Below are positions 1 through 8,651 of a stretch of DNA of 64,000 bases, piece by piece. Where the stretch lies: contig JXCB02000053.1 of the NCBI GenBank assembly GCA_000828075.3, positions 114,647 to 178,646 of the forward strand, read 5' to 3'. A model generated the notes under the pieces. The model was not told where the DNA came from. It worked only from the letters and a program-made list of their open reading frames with translations, and did not search any database. Position 1 is the stretch's first letter. Every line of letters starts with the position of its first letter. A program made the position numbers and the translations under genes. Source of the DNA: Tolypothrix campylonemoides VB511288 (GTDB taxonomy: Bacteria; Cyanobacteriota; Cyanobacteriia; Cyanobacteriales; Nostocaceae).

Positions 1-857
1 AACTATCTCAAAACCTGATTTTGGCGTTGAAACTGAGGGTCTGCAAGTTATGGCGATCGCTTGCTTAAAGCTCAGTCACAGAGGGGTATTGGGATTTTTC
101 GGAGATGTCTAATAGCAATTTCAATGCGGTGGTTGCGTTTGCGGTTGTTTTCTGTTTCCTTGGTTGTTTGCTGCCAAATTTGTTGCATTTTCGTAAAAAA
201 AACGCGAAGTGGAGTTATAATGAATTCGCTGGAATTATAGCCACCTTTAACCGCATCTGCTTCAGCCAAGCTTAAGTGTTTGGTGATGTTGGATGAACAG
301 GCTCCGCTACTCTCCCTTGAAGCCGCTCTCCCGGGTTTATGCGTCTACGTTTCGATATATTTCCCGGAACGGGTGCATTTGTAGCTGACTTTCCAAACCA
401 GTGGTGCGTTCCTGTATTTGTTGCAACTGGTTATGCAGTTGGTACAGTTCAGCTTAGAATATTTTCCATTGACTAAATGTCAGTGGTAATATTTGACTCG
501 GCTCAGTTGCAAAGTTAGTTTGCAAATTTTTTTAGTAACGCCATAGTTGTACCGTTATTGGTATCTGCGCTGTGGTGGAGGTATTGCTAGCACTCTATAG
601 CAGTGATTCCAGTGATACAGGGAATATCCTTGTAACTATGCCTGCATTTTGCTGTGGTTGGGTATTAGTAGCGGCATTTTCTGTCACGTAGTTTTTTCTG
701 TGTGAGGCTCAAATACCATACTCGTATCTTCTCCTAAAAGCCTATAGCGACAATGCGTACTAAAAAATACCCATTTTTGTAAAAGTATGCGAAATTTGAG
801 TAAATTCTTTCGTTAAAACTGGAGTTCCTTGTTATACATATAAAATAGCCTGCCCCA
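1..857. other. Gene-poor left edge, no recognised gene
   Basis: No gene is recognisable here. On the minus strand, 337-456 reads as an open 39-codon stretch ending in HPFREIYRNVDA before a TAA; it has a glutamine-rich coiled-coil look (LYQLHNQLQQIQER) but is stopped just upstream and lacks a credible start, so it may be the tail of a decayed gene. A 65-codon minus-strand ORF at 72-269 has no recognisable motif and I do not call it. The sequence before 858 is AT-rich and may carry the promoter of the next gene, but I cannot point to clear -35/-10 boxes. Confidence 0.5.
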
Positions 858-2234
858 TTGCTGTATAGGCACAGCTCCTCGCACAGCAACCGCCCTCTAG
901 AGAGTCAACAAATGCTTAAACACCTTATGTTGTCTGGATGGTTCCGCGTGCAACCATTCCTCAAGTACTTTATTTTTGTGATGTTGATTGCGCCCTTAGT
1001 GGCGGCATCAGCTCACACGAGTTCAGCAAAACAAACACAAGCAGCTAGAATGCCTTCTGTAGCAACAGAATCTGAGTCTGTGTCAAAGCAAACGGCTGGT
1101 GTTGACCAAGCAAATTTAATTTCAGTATCAAAAGCAACGCAAATCAATTCCTCTACAAAAAAATCTCACTTTGTACCACTGTCCGTAGCTGCGGTTTCCC
1201 AATCTCAAATACAAAGAGATAAAATTAACGTCTGGGCTGTAGAAGAAGATTCTGCCTCAGTCGAAATGCCTCATAATGATCCATTGGTAGCAGTTGAACT
1301 AGCGCCACCAATCCAAGAATCTAACTCAGCATCGAACGAGATAGCAGCTAGTCAATATGATTTAGTGCAGCGATTAAAAGCCTCTAAAGTTCAAGCCTTG
1401 GTAGTAAATAATGGCTCTGTATCAAGGGAAGTGCTTGCTGGTGCAACATTGGAAGCAGCTAAAGTTGACTATCACAAAGAATCGCAACAAAAGCCAACAG
1501 CAGTAACGGTTGTAGAACAACGACCCCAAGAAGCTCAAGCAGTACAGCAAGACCCAATCGGCAGCCCTCATGCTATTCCGTGGGTATGGATACAGGCGAC
1601 TCAAGAGGCGATCGCATCCTCGGGTGCTTCTGGAGTGCGTTACTACCGCAGCGTGCCTGTAATTTCTCCGGATGGTAGATATGCAATGTACAGCCGTGTG
1701 AAACTAGAAGTCAAACCACAAATGTACAATAGCCAGGTCACAAGCGTTCTGTTTGTAGAAGATAGGCAAACTAAACGGTTACACGTGGTCACCTCAACTG
1801 CTCCGATGAATGATCCTTTGTTAAAAGTTCAGTTATCTTCGGCAAACGGTGATGCACAAGGAACTATTGCGGTTTTAGTTCCCGTCAGTTGGTCACAAAA
1901 GGGCGATCGCTTTTTAGCACGCAAATTTGAAGGAGCAATGAATACTTCCGATGCCACAGATCATGCAGTGATTTGGGATCGCGAACAAAACCGTTCCGAG
2001 AGTGTCACTCCTTCACAAGAAGAAAACAAGCATGAAATTGCTGTGTTGTTAGGCTGGAGTAAAACTCAGCCTGATCAAGTATTGTTCCGTGCTGGCGAAT
2101 TAGGTGAAGAACAATGGCCCTTGTTAACAGTTGCTTATGATGGCAAGACTGTGGCTGCCACAAATGCAGATCAGGCTGTGACCTATGGTCAAATTAAAGA
2201 AGTTTGGGCAGGTCCACAAGTCGCTTACAGATAA
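858..2234 (+). CDS. Secreted or membrane-anchored hypothetical protein
   Basis: I do not recognise a named family. From the ATG at 858 the product is 458 residues; an internal ATG at 912 (residue 19) is an equally good or better start because it puts the hydrophobic stretch (about residues 35-50, FLKYFIFVMLIAPLVAA) closer to the N-terminus, as in a signal peptide or single anchor. Residues 55-240 are low-complexity, rich in Ser, Gln, Ala and Val, like a periplasmic linker. Residues 240-458 look folded and contain PVISPDGRYAMYSR and later VIWDREQNR, reminiscent of beta-propeller-like blades, but that is inference only. It stands alone on the plus strand with 460 bases of non-coding DNA after it. 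Confidence 0.7.
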   Translation: MLYRHSSSHSNRPLESQQMLKHLMLSGWFRVQPFLKYFIFVMLIAPLVAASAHTSSAKQTQAARMPSVATESESVSKQTAGVDQANLISVSKATQINSSTKKSHFVPLSVAAVSQSQIQRDKINVWAVEEDSASVEMPHNDPLVAVELAPPIQESNSASNEIAASQYDLVQRLKASKVQALVVNNGSVSREVLAGATLEAAKVDYHKESQQKPTAVTVVEQRPQEAQAVQQDPIGSPHAIPWVWIQATQEAIASSGASGVRYYRSVPVISPDGRYAMYSRVKLEVKPQMYNSQVTSVLFVEDRQTKRLHVVTSTAPMNDPLLKVQLSSANGDAQGTIAVLVPVSWSQKGDRFLARKFEGAMNTSDATDHAVIWDREQNRSESVTPSQEENKHEIAVLLGWSKTQPDQVLFRAGELGEEQWPLLTVAYDGKTVAATNADQAVTYGQIKEVWAGPQVAYR

Positions 2235-2694
2235 TTTCCATCCCTGATAGGGATTCGTAGATATCAGATTCTGCGACTATCACTAAGTCGATCTCTGTTC
2301 ATACCAAGTTGCGGCTCAATTCCTCACCCCTCCCTCTCTCCTTAGTAAGGCTATGCATTGCCCGGATCTTTCTTAACAATTGTGCAAAAGTAGATTACAG
2401 AGGAGTTTGAGCGAGGGGAGGTTGAATAGGGATTGACAAGGCAGGGGAAATGTGAGTAGAAAAATATTCTCAAAGGTGATCGCCAACTTGTCGTTGGCGA
2501 TCATTAAGTGTTTTGAGGGTATAAAAATGGAACTGGAGTTTAGACTAGACTAAACTGAGTTTATTGTTTACATGGAGAATATCAATCTAGAATTATGACT
2601 TGTACATTTGTAGCTTTGAGGCAGGATTTGGAACAGTATGTAAATGGGTTGGCAGTAATTGCTCGTGTAGAGGAATAATAGGAGAAGTTTATAT
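2235..2694. other. Intergenic region before the TIR-GUN4 gene
   Basis: Mostly non-coding. It contains a CCTC/CCCT-rich repeat fragment around 2320-2345. A 27-codon ORF at 2595-2678 (MTCTFVALRQDLEQYV at its start) ends 16 bases before the TIR-GUN4 ATG. It may be a leader ORF, the remnant of a longer gene, or chance. Confidence 0.4.
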
Positions 2695-3870
2695 ATGACT
2701 GGCGCTCAACGGCGATTTGATGTATTCCTAGCTCACAATAGTAAGGATAAGTCTTTCATTAAAGCAATTGCAAATGAACTTAAGCAGCGCGGTTTAAACC
2801 CGTGGTTAGATGACGAGCAAATTGCACCAGGACGTTCATTTCAAGATGAAATCCAACAAGCAATTCCAATCGTTAAATCTGCTGCTATATTCATTGGTTT
2901 ACAAGGACTGGGAAATTGGCAGGCTTGGGAATTAAAAGCGCTAATGTCACAGTGTGTTGAAACGAACATTCCTGTGATTCCTGTTTTACTTCCCGGTGTT
3001 AGTGACTTTCCTGAACATCTGTTGTTTTTAAGAGAGTTTAGATGGGTACAATTTTTTAATCGAATTGATGAGAATAATGCGTTGTACTTGTTGGAATGGG
3101 GTATAACGGGGCAAAGACCAACAGAGCTTTCAGACTCAATTGAAAGACCAGGTCGTGTACCTAATGACGATGATGTTTGTAGCCATCCTAATGTAGATTA
3201 CACCCGACTTTGTAACTTGATAAGATCCGGAAATTTAAAAGGGGCTGACCTTCTAACTTATGAACTGATCAAGGCTCATAATGGGCTCTTGAATTTTTCC
3301 AGCAATAATTCAAACGATTTAGAGATAATAAACCGTTTTTGGATGAAAAATAGTGGATACCGTTATGGTTTCAGTAGACAGAAGCAAATTTACCAAGAAA
3401 TTTTTAGAAGTCAAAATAACAATTATTTAAAAGCCTACGAAAACTTTGGTAATCAGGTAAAGTGGAGAGTTGCAGGAAAGTGGATTAATGAATCTACTTA
3501 TGACACAATGAGTTACACAATGAGTTCTGAAGGTCAATTTCCATTTCTAGTTTATTTGCGAGGTATGGAGGAGATATCTTGGTTTGAGAGATTACCTAAA
3601 CTATTACAAAATATATGCATGATAGTTATATCTTTAGTTTTTAGCTTAGCGTGGTTTTTAGTTTGTATATATCTAATTGTGGTTCTTTCCAAAGACGATA
3701 TACCGCTATTTTTACGTTTTTTACTATTTCTACTACCATTTTTTATTGTCTATTTTATTGTAGAGTATCTACGTCGGAAAGGAGAAATACAAAAAGCAGA
3801 ACATATAAACGAATTCTTTTCAAGACATATAATACCTATCATTGGGGAAAATAGCAGTTTGCCTGAATAA
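2695..3870 (+). CDS. TIR domain - GUN4-like domain - two-TM membrane protein
   Basis: The 391-residue product joins three parts. Residues 5-135 are a TIR domain: RFDVFLAHNSKDK opens it, a DD(E)xIAPG loop follows, and WQAWELKAL carries the Glu (E79) at the position of the NADase catalytic glutamate. Residues about 166-290 match the GUN4 tetrapyrrole-binding fold: DYTRLCNLIRSGNLKGAD, then FWMKNSGYRYGFSRQKQIY, then VKWRVAGKWI and EGQFPF near its end. Residues 306-332 and 338-360 are two hydrophobic helices, so the protein is probably membrane-bound with both domains on one side. An AGGAG-like site (2680-2685) precedes the ATG. In known systems TIR domains bind or cleave NAD+, and GUN4 binds porphyrins in chlorophyll synthesis. 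A porphyrin- or light/oxygen-sensing TIR effector is inference. No obvious partner gene is adjacent. Confidence 0.85.
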   Translation: MTGAQRRFDVFLAHNSKDKSFIKAIANELKQRGLNPWLDDEQIAPGRSFQDEIQQAIPIVKSAAIFIGLQGLGNWQAWELKALMSQCVETNIPVIPVLLPGVSDFPEHLLFLREFRWVQFFNRIDENNALYLLEWGITGQRPTELSDSIERPGRVPNDDDVCSHPNVDYTRLCNLIRSGNLKGADLLTYELIKAHNGLLNFSSNNSNDLEIINRFWMKNSGYRYGFSRQKQIYQEIFRSQNNNYLKAYENFGNQVKWRVAGKWINESTYDTMSYTMSSEGQFPFLVYLRGMEEISWFERLPKLLQNICMIVISLVFSLAWFLVCIYLIVVLSKDDIPLFLRFLLFLLPFFIVYFIVEYLRRKGEIQKAEHINEFFSRHIIPIIGENSSLPE

Positions 3871-4022
3871 AATTTTTCCTACGTATATTTAATTAGAACC
3901 CCTCATCCTGTTGCTGGTGTATTTTAAATCCAATAACCGTTTCAACAATTTCATATTTGGTAAGCGTAAATCATTCTTACTCCTTATTAAGTAATTAGTT
4001 TGTCTAAGCTAAACTGAGTTTA

Positions 4023-4226
4023 CTATACCTTCTTATTTTTCGTTTTTTTACTCAGTTCTTTTTTGAGTTGCTTATAATCATCCTCACTGTAAATTTGTTC
4101 TAATTGTCTGACATCTTCAACAAGTTCTGGACGTTCCCATTGACGTAACTGCTCATATAATTTTAAAACATCCTTTCTATATTGAGAATTAACAAATTTA
4201 CAACCTAATGGAAAAGTGGGCAGCAT
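4023..4226 (-). CDS. Small hypothetical protein
   Basis: A 67-residue charged, probably helical protein: LKLYEQLRQWERPELVEDV is followed by a Lys-rich tail (KKELSKKTKNKKV). I do not recognise a family. It faces the TIR-GUN4 gene and its upstream side lies in a repeat-rich stretch, so it may be the tail of a larger lost gene with a chance ATG. Confidence 0.35.
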   Translation of the reverse strand: MLPTFPLGCKFVNSQYRKDVLKLYEQLRQWERPELVEDVRQLEQIYSEDDYKQLKKELSKKTKNKKV

Positions 4227-4235
4227 CAGAACTAG

Positions 4236-4370
4236 AACACGCTCAACTAGGAGAGGGGTGCCCGTAAGGGCGGGGTGAGGTGATACCAGTGCTGCAGGAG
4301 GGTTAGCCCGACCTAGGCAACTGGCGTTGGCGCAGCCTCTCCGCAGGAGATACCCGAAGCGTAATACCTA
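4236..4370. repeat. Cluster of interspersed cyanobacterial repeats
   Basis: Short repeat units sit end to end: a TGCCCGTAAGGGCGGGGTGAGG unit in pieces at 4258-4280, then 4291-4326, whose reverse complement resembles 33716-33750 (shared core GCTGCAGGAGGGTT and CTGGCG end), then 4323-4362 with CAGCCTCTCCGCAGGAGATA. The 71-codon plus-strand ORF across this stretch is repeat-derived and is not called as a gene. The rest of 4371-4659 shows only a heptamer repeat (GAGTTCT, about 4628-4649). Confidence 0.6.
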
Positions 4371-4659
4371 TGAATGCAACTTAGTATCAATAACGGAACG
4401 GACAGTTGCTTCAAGGTCAAGAAACTCCCTACAGCACTGTCGTCCACTTTCCAAAGGCGCAGGGAAACCCAGCACACAAGTGCCTTGGCGAATCAAAACC
4501 GCAATAACATTTGTCCGGTTGCTCATAATTAGAAATATTTAATACTGGTTTCGCCCCTGACGGGACGAGATCTTAACCACAGACTCATTCGCCACTCGTA
4601 CAGAATTCATAAAAAATTCTGACTCCTGAGTTCTGAGTTCTGAGTTCTTCTTTATAAAA

Positions 4660-4968
4660 CTATTTAGATTTATCGCTACTGCCTACCTCAGGTGTATTTT
4701 CTTGAGTTTCTTTGACTCGACGGATAGGCAAATTAGCAATTAAAGCTGTCGTCCGTTGATTGCTTTCTAAGGTAAATTCTAAGCCATCTGTCTCAACTTC
4801 CACATAACGACACACAATTTCCAAAATTTCTTGGCGCATCTTTTCCACCACCTGAGGGCTTAAGTCAGCGCGATCATGGGCAATCACTAATTGCAGACGA
4901 CGTTTGACTTGAGTGCGACTGTTGTCAGCACCGCGAAAAAAAATTCGTTCTAAAAGTTCGAGAATCAT
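4660..4968 (-). CDS. minE: Cell division topological specificity factor MinE
   Basis: The 102-residue product matches MinE. The N-terminal part starts [12 protein letters not shown], as in the membrane-targeting and MinD-contact helix. The core has [15 protein letters not shown] (usual MinE motif), then [16 protein letters not shown] and a short Ser/Thr-rich tail. MinE stimulates MinD ATPase activity and confines the MinCD inhibitor to the poles. It is about 15 residues longer than the E. coli protein, as is common in cyanobacteria. It is the last gene of minC-minD-minE on the minus strand, 30 bases after minD. Confidence 0.95.
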   Translation of the reverse strand: MILELLERIFFRGADNSRTQVKRRLQLVIAHDRADLSPQVVEKMRQEILEIVCRYVEVETDGLEFTLESNQRTTALIANLPIRRVKETQENTPEVGSSDKSK

Positions 4969-4998
4969 TGCAGATCGGTGGGAGGAGACGGGATGAAG

Positions 4999-5805
4999 TT
5001 AAATGATTTTTGTCCACAACAATCTTCTAAGACGGGTGAAGATGTTGTCACCAGATGAATCTAGCTCAAGAAAATCGACCGTTTCCCCTTCCAATCTACG
5101 GGCAATGTTCTCAAAAGCTGTAGCAGCTAAAGAAGGATTTTCTCCTAACACTAAAGGTTCGCCACGGTTGGTAGAGACAATAACCCGCTCATCGTCAGGG
5201 ACGACCCCAATTAAGGGAATTGCAAGAAGTTCCTGAACATCTTGAACTGACATCATATCATTTGCTCGTACCATTGCAGGTCTGATACGGTTAATAATGA
5301 GATGAATACGTTTAATGCCTTGTGCTTCGAGTAAGCCAACGACGCGATCGGCGTCACGGACTGAGGCAATTTCTGGAGTGGTAACAATCAGGGCTTCTTT
5401 TGCTGGGGCGATCGCGTTTTTAAACCCCATTTCAATTCCGGCTGGGCTATCAACCAAAACATATTGATACTTCTGCGCCAGTGCATTCACCAATAACTTC
5501 ATTTGGTCAGGAGTGACCGCATCTTTGGTGCGATTTTGCGCCGCAGGTAACAACACAAGATTGGGTTGGCGCTTATCCTTGACCAAAGCTTGTTCTAAGC
5601 GACACTCTCTAGCCAGGACTTCTACCGCCGTATAGACGATGCGGTTTTCTAGCCCTAGCAGTAAATCCAAATTTCTCAGACCAAAATCCGCATCAATCAA
5701 AGCCACTTGATGCCCCATTTTGGCTAATGCCATCCCTAAATTTGCCGTAACCGTGGTTTTCCCCACCCCTCCTTTGCCGGAGGTCGTAACAATAATGCGA
5801 GTCAT
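4999..5805 (-). CDS. minD: Septum site-determining ATPase MinD
   Basis: The 268-residue product is a full-length MinD. Visible motifs are the deviant Walker A TSGKGGVGKTT near residue 8, DADFGLRNLD (switch I), the YVLVDSPAGIEMGFKNAI Walker B region, and a C-terminal segment ending in FTRLRRLLWTKII, an amphipathic membrane-targeting helix. MinD binds membrane in the ATP state, recruits MinC and is released by MinE. It lies between minC (138 bases upstream) and minE (30 bases downstream) in the usual order. Confidence 0.97.
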   Translation of the reverse strand: MTRIIVTTSGKGGVGKTTVTANLGMALAKMGHQVALIDADFGLRNLDLLLGLENRIVYTAVEVLARECRLEQALVKDKRQPNLVLLPAAQNRTKDAVTPDQMKLLVNALAQKYQYVLVDSPAGIEMGFKNAIAPAKEALIVTTPEIASVRDADRVVGLLEAQGIKRIHLIINRIRPAMVRANDMMSVQDVQELLAIPLIGVVPDDERVIVSTNRGEPLVLGENPSLAATAFENIARRLEGETVDFLELDSSGDNIFTRLRRLLWTKII

Positions 5806-5943
5806 GAGAGAAACGAGCTCGATTAGTGATTAGAAAATATACAATAAAATGAAGGCTAAAGTATCAAGTATGAAATGAAAGCTCAAGTATAAAGTATGAA
5901 GTGAAAATTATGGTATTTCATCGTTCATTCTTTATGCTTTGTT

Positions 5944-7182
5944 TTATCCTTCATCCTTGCTTGGATTCATCCTGCTTAATTGGATTTTAGAAAAATCAGT
6001 CACCCTAGCGATGCGAATTCCTTGGGGCGCAATGTATGCTACCTCAGGATGAAACTGCATCGGGGAGTTTTCTGGTGCCCTAGCTACAGCATCAGCAATT
6101 CGCAATTGGGTTGGTTCCATTTGCAAAGCCATAATCAAACAATCGCGATTTCCAAGGGCACCTGCATGAGCAATTCCACGTAGACGACCCCAAACTAAAA
6201 TATCTCCATCTGCAACTACGATACCACCAGGATTTAAGTCCCCTAAGAGAATAACATGACCGGGGTGGCGTATTTCCTCTCCAGAACGCAACGTCTTCTC
6301 TAGATACAGGGGTTCTGCAAGTGGGGGGTTAGCAGGTTTTGACTCAGAACCAAGCGTTGTTTGTCGCTGTACTTGTTCTACAGAATAGCCAGATGTGACA
6401 GCAGCGATCGCAGTTTGGCGACGACTGGTAGAAACCGATTTGAGTTGAATTTGAAATTGGTTCAAACTTTCCGCGAGTTCTTGAAGCTGTCTGGTATCCA
6501 GCAGGCGATCTTGCGCTATCAGATGCACGGGTGTATTGGGTGAAAAAGAGCGATCGCAAGCTAAAAGCCGCAGCTTCATCTGTTGCCAAATTTCAGTCCA
6601 ACTGTGTTCCGAGGCAGGCAATTGAGATTCTGTTGGTAAAATTAATAAAAGTTTTCCTTCCTGAGTTTTGATTTGAACTTGGATATTGGGATTCACCGTA
6701 TTTTCTAATGACGGTGATTCAGTTAATTCTAAATTTACAACAGCTGGATTGGACTCTATATCAGGAACGACGGAATTTGACTGAACATCTGGAAGGTGAG
6801 GATGGGATTCTGTACTGGATAAGACAGGATTTACCTCGACATCCGGATGGTAGGAATTTGATTCGATGTCGGGATGGTAAGAATTTGCCTCAACATCAGG
6901 ATGGTAAGAATTTGATTCGATGTCGGGATGGTAAGAATTTGCCTCAACATCAGGATGGTAAGAATTTGCCTCAACATCGGGATGGTAGGAATTTGATTCG
7001 ACATCGGGATGGTAGGAATCTGACTTTAAGTAAAGCAAAACAGAATTTACCTCTGCTTCAGGGAGGACTGGATTTTCCTCTGCTTGTGAAGTTGACTTTA
7101 CATCAGAAAGAGCAGAGATTGCCTCCTCATCAGAGAAGGCTTTTTTTGACTCTAAATCAGGGATAGTAGAATCAGAAGTCAT
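5944..7182 (-). CDS. minC: Septum site-determining protein MinC with N-terminal repeat extension
   Basis: The product is 412 residues, well above the usual 230-270 for MinC. Residues 168-260 resemble the MinC N-terminal domain (IKTQEGKLLLILP; SWTEIWQQMKLRLLAC), and residues 295-400 are the beta-helical C-terminal domain (HPGHVILLGDLNPGGIVVAD, then ILVWGRLRGIAHAGALGN). The extra first 165 residues are acidic and repetitive: seven exact-period 9-residue units with core SYHPD occupy residues 56-118, flanked by degenerate units such as PVLPEAEVN and VVPDIESN. MinC inhibits FtsZ assembly. The extension is probably disordered and its role is unknown. First gene of the min operon. Confidence 0.93.
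   Translation of the reverse strand: MTSDSTIPDLESKKAFSDEEAISALSDVKSTSQAEENPVLPEAEVNSVLLYLKSDSYHPDVESNSYHPDVEANSYHPDVEANSYHPDIESNSYHPDVEANSYHPDIESNSYHPDVEVNPVLSSTESHPHLPDVQSNSVVPDIESNPAVVNLELTESPSLENTVNPNIQVQIKTQEGKLLLILPTESQLPASEHSWTEIWQQMKLRLLACDRSFSPNTPVHLIAQDRLLDTRQLQELAESLNQFQIQLKSVSTSRRQTAIAAVTSGYSVEQVQRQTTLGSESKPANPPLAEPLYLEKTLRSGEEIRHPGHVILLGDLNPGGIVVADGDILVWGRLRGIAHAGALGNRDCLIMALQMEPTQLRIADAVARAPENSPMQFHPEVAYIAPQGIRIARVTDFSKIQLSRMNPSKDEG
6829..7017 (-). repeat. Seven tandem 27-bp units inside minC
   Basis: Seven contiguous copies, 27 bases each, encode SYHPD[VI]E[SAV]N in frame. The units differ by a few bases, with SN and AN variants alternating, suggesting duplication of two-unit blocks. 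No unique spacers separate the copies, so this is not a CRISPR array. Confidence 0.95.
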
Positions 7183-7270
7183 GTAACACTTGCCAAAATA
7201 CGGAAAACGAGCAATTACTTATACTAGATTAGTCGCTGTTTACAATAGCGTTCTTAAAACTTTACAATCC

Positions 7271-8644
7271 TCACCCTGTATTTCTACTTAGTCTTTTGTA
7301 AACTATTGCCAACGCATCAGCATCGCCGACGTTTCCTGGAAACAGCACCAGTGGCAAATTAGGAAACTGAGGATGGTCTGATGGAGTTGTCACCATTGAA
7401 CAACCGGCTAAAATTTGACCGAGTAAACGTGCTGAAGTTAGTTCCAAACCAGTACTTAAAACATCGTTGGAAGTAATGCCACCTTTACTAATTAAGAATC
7501 CTATATCTGATGGTAAACCCCGTACGATATCCATCAATAAGCCTGAAACTTTTTCCCCAAACTGTAACCTTGTCTCAACATCCTCAAAAGTCAGTTCCTT
7601 ACGGCTAGTGTAAACCACTGGTGTTTTAAGAGCATCATGTGCCGCACGGACATCATCTAAAATCTCGGTTAACAGCGTAGCAGATTCATTTGCGACATCA
7701 TCAACTAACCGCGAGACATCGACTTCAACTCCAACAGTTCCCTCTTGTTGCAACAGCACCTCTAACTGCTGAGTTGTTTTTTTCACATGGGAACCAACAA
7801 TTACTACACCTGGTTTCCCTCCTCGCACGTACTGTGCCATATTTTCTGGGGCAATAGGTTGAGGAGGTAACGCAGCTAAAGCCGTTAAGATACTGGCTGC
7901 ACTACGAAACAAAAAGCGTTTCCCCTGACTGACTGCTGCAAGCACATCTTGTGCAAAGCGGTTGAGATCTGCTTGAGTTTCAGCATCCACAACAGCGCAC
8001 TGGTTCCCACTGAGTTTCATCAGACGTTCCAGAGTACCAGCGCGAATATCCGCCAATAAAAATCTTTCTACCGACTCAGAACTGATACGTCCTTGTGTTT
8101 TTTCTTCGACATACTTAGGTAAGTAGCTGTGATGATAGCCAAAGACAGAATCACGCGCAAACTCGGTTTCATGCACGGGGGTGGTGACATCATCAGTCAC
8201 CAAATAATGCACACTGTCCCGGGTGATACGTCCGCCTTCAAAAAACGCTGGTACGAGAAAATGAGCATCAAACGGACCGAGTTCTTCAGCAATGACATCA
8301 GTTTCAATTGGGTAATGTCCCCGTAAAGTCGAATCCGAACGACTGACAATGAGAAACCCGTCTTTTTTAGCTGCTTGTAGGGATGAAGAAGCATTTCCCT
8401 CATCTCCTCCCCCAACTCCAGAGATCACTTGTTTCAGGTTATGGCAAACTTCTCTAGTAATAGATGCAGCTTTTTCTGGGGGCAGGGCTCTTGTATTTGT
8501 TAGCACAAAGAAAATTGGTGAATCATCCTGCAACCCCAAGCGTAAGGTGTCCACGTCCCAATGCATAAGCAGCAAGCAACTGTGGACTGTTTGAGAACCC
8601 GTAGGGTCATCATCTAAGACAATTATTTTTGGTTTGTTGGTCAT
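7271..8644 (-). CDS. Four-carbon acid sugar kinase family protein (DUF1537/OtnK-like)
   Basis: The 457-residue product matches the four-carbon acid sugar kinase family. The N-terminal domain starts KIIVLDDDPTGSQTVH, the family signature, and contains VSRSDSTLRGHYP. The C-terminal nucleotide-binding domain has ISKGGITSNDVLSTGLEL and ends VVLFPGNVGDADAL, again typical. Characterised members phosphorylate 4-carbon acid sugars such as erythronate or threonate; the substrate here cannot be read from sequence. Its start lies 7 bases from the end of the upstream minus-strand gene, so the two may be co-transcribed. Confidence 0.85.
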   Translation of the reverse strand: MTNKPKIIVLDDDPTGSQTVHSCLLLMHWDVDTLRLGLQDDSPIFFVLTNTRALPPEKAASITREVCHNLKQVISGVGGGDEGNASSSLQAAKKDGFLIVSRSDSTLRGHYPIETDVIAEELGPFDAHFLVPAFFEGGRITRDSVHYLVTDDVTTPVHETEFARDSVFGYHHSYLPKYVEEKTQGRISSESVERFLLADIRAGTLERLMKLSGNQCAVVDAETQADLNRFAQDVLAAVSQGKRFLFRSAASILTALAALPPQPIAPENMAQYVRGGKPGVVIVGSHVKKTTQQLEVLLQQEGTVGVEVDVSRLVDDVANESATLLTEILDDVRAAHDALKTPVVYTSRKELTFEDVETRLQFGEKVSGLLMDIVRGLPSDIGFLISKGGITSNDVLSTGLELTSARLLGQILAGCSMVTTPSDHPQFPNLPLVLFPGNVGDADALAIVYKRLSRNTG

Positions 8645-8651
8645 TTTTAAG

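Noticed and set aside
72-269. 65-codon minus-strand ORF as a transposase fragment
   Set aside because: The basic C-terminus looked transposase-like, but no catalytic motif or inverted repeat supports it.
4327-4542. 71-codon plus-strand ORF
   Set aside because: It runs through dispersed repeats and has no motif or ribosome site.
6829-7017. Tandem 27-bp repeats as a CRISPR array
   Set aside because: The copies are contiguous, lie in the minC frame and have no spacers.
6708-7166. 152-codon plus-strand ORF opposite minC
   Set aside because: It is the antisense shadow of the minC repeats; the repeated peptide mirrors the sense repeats and has no family motif.
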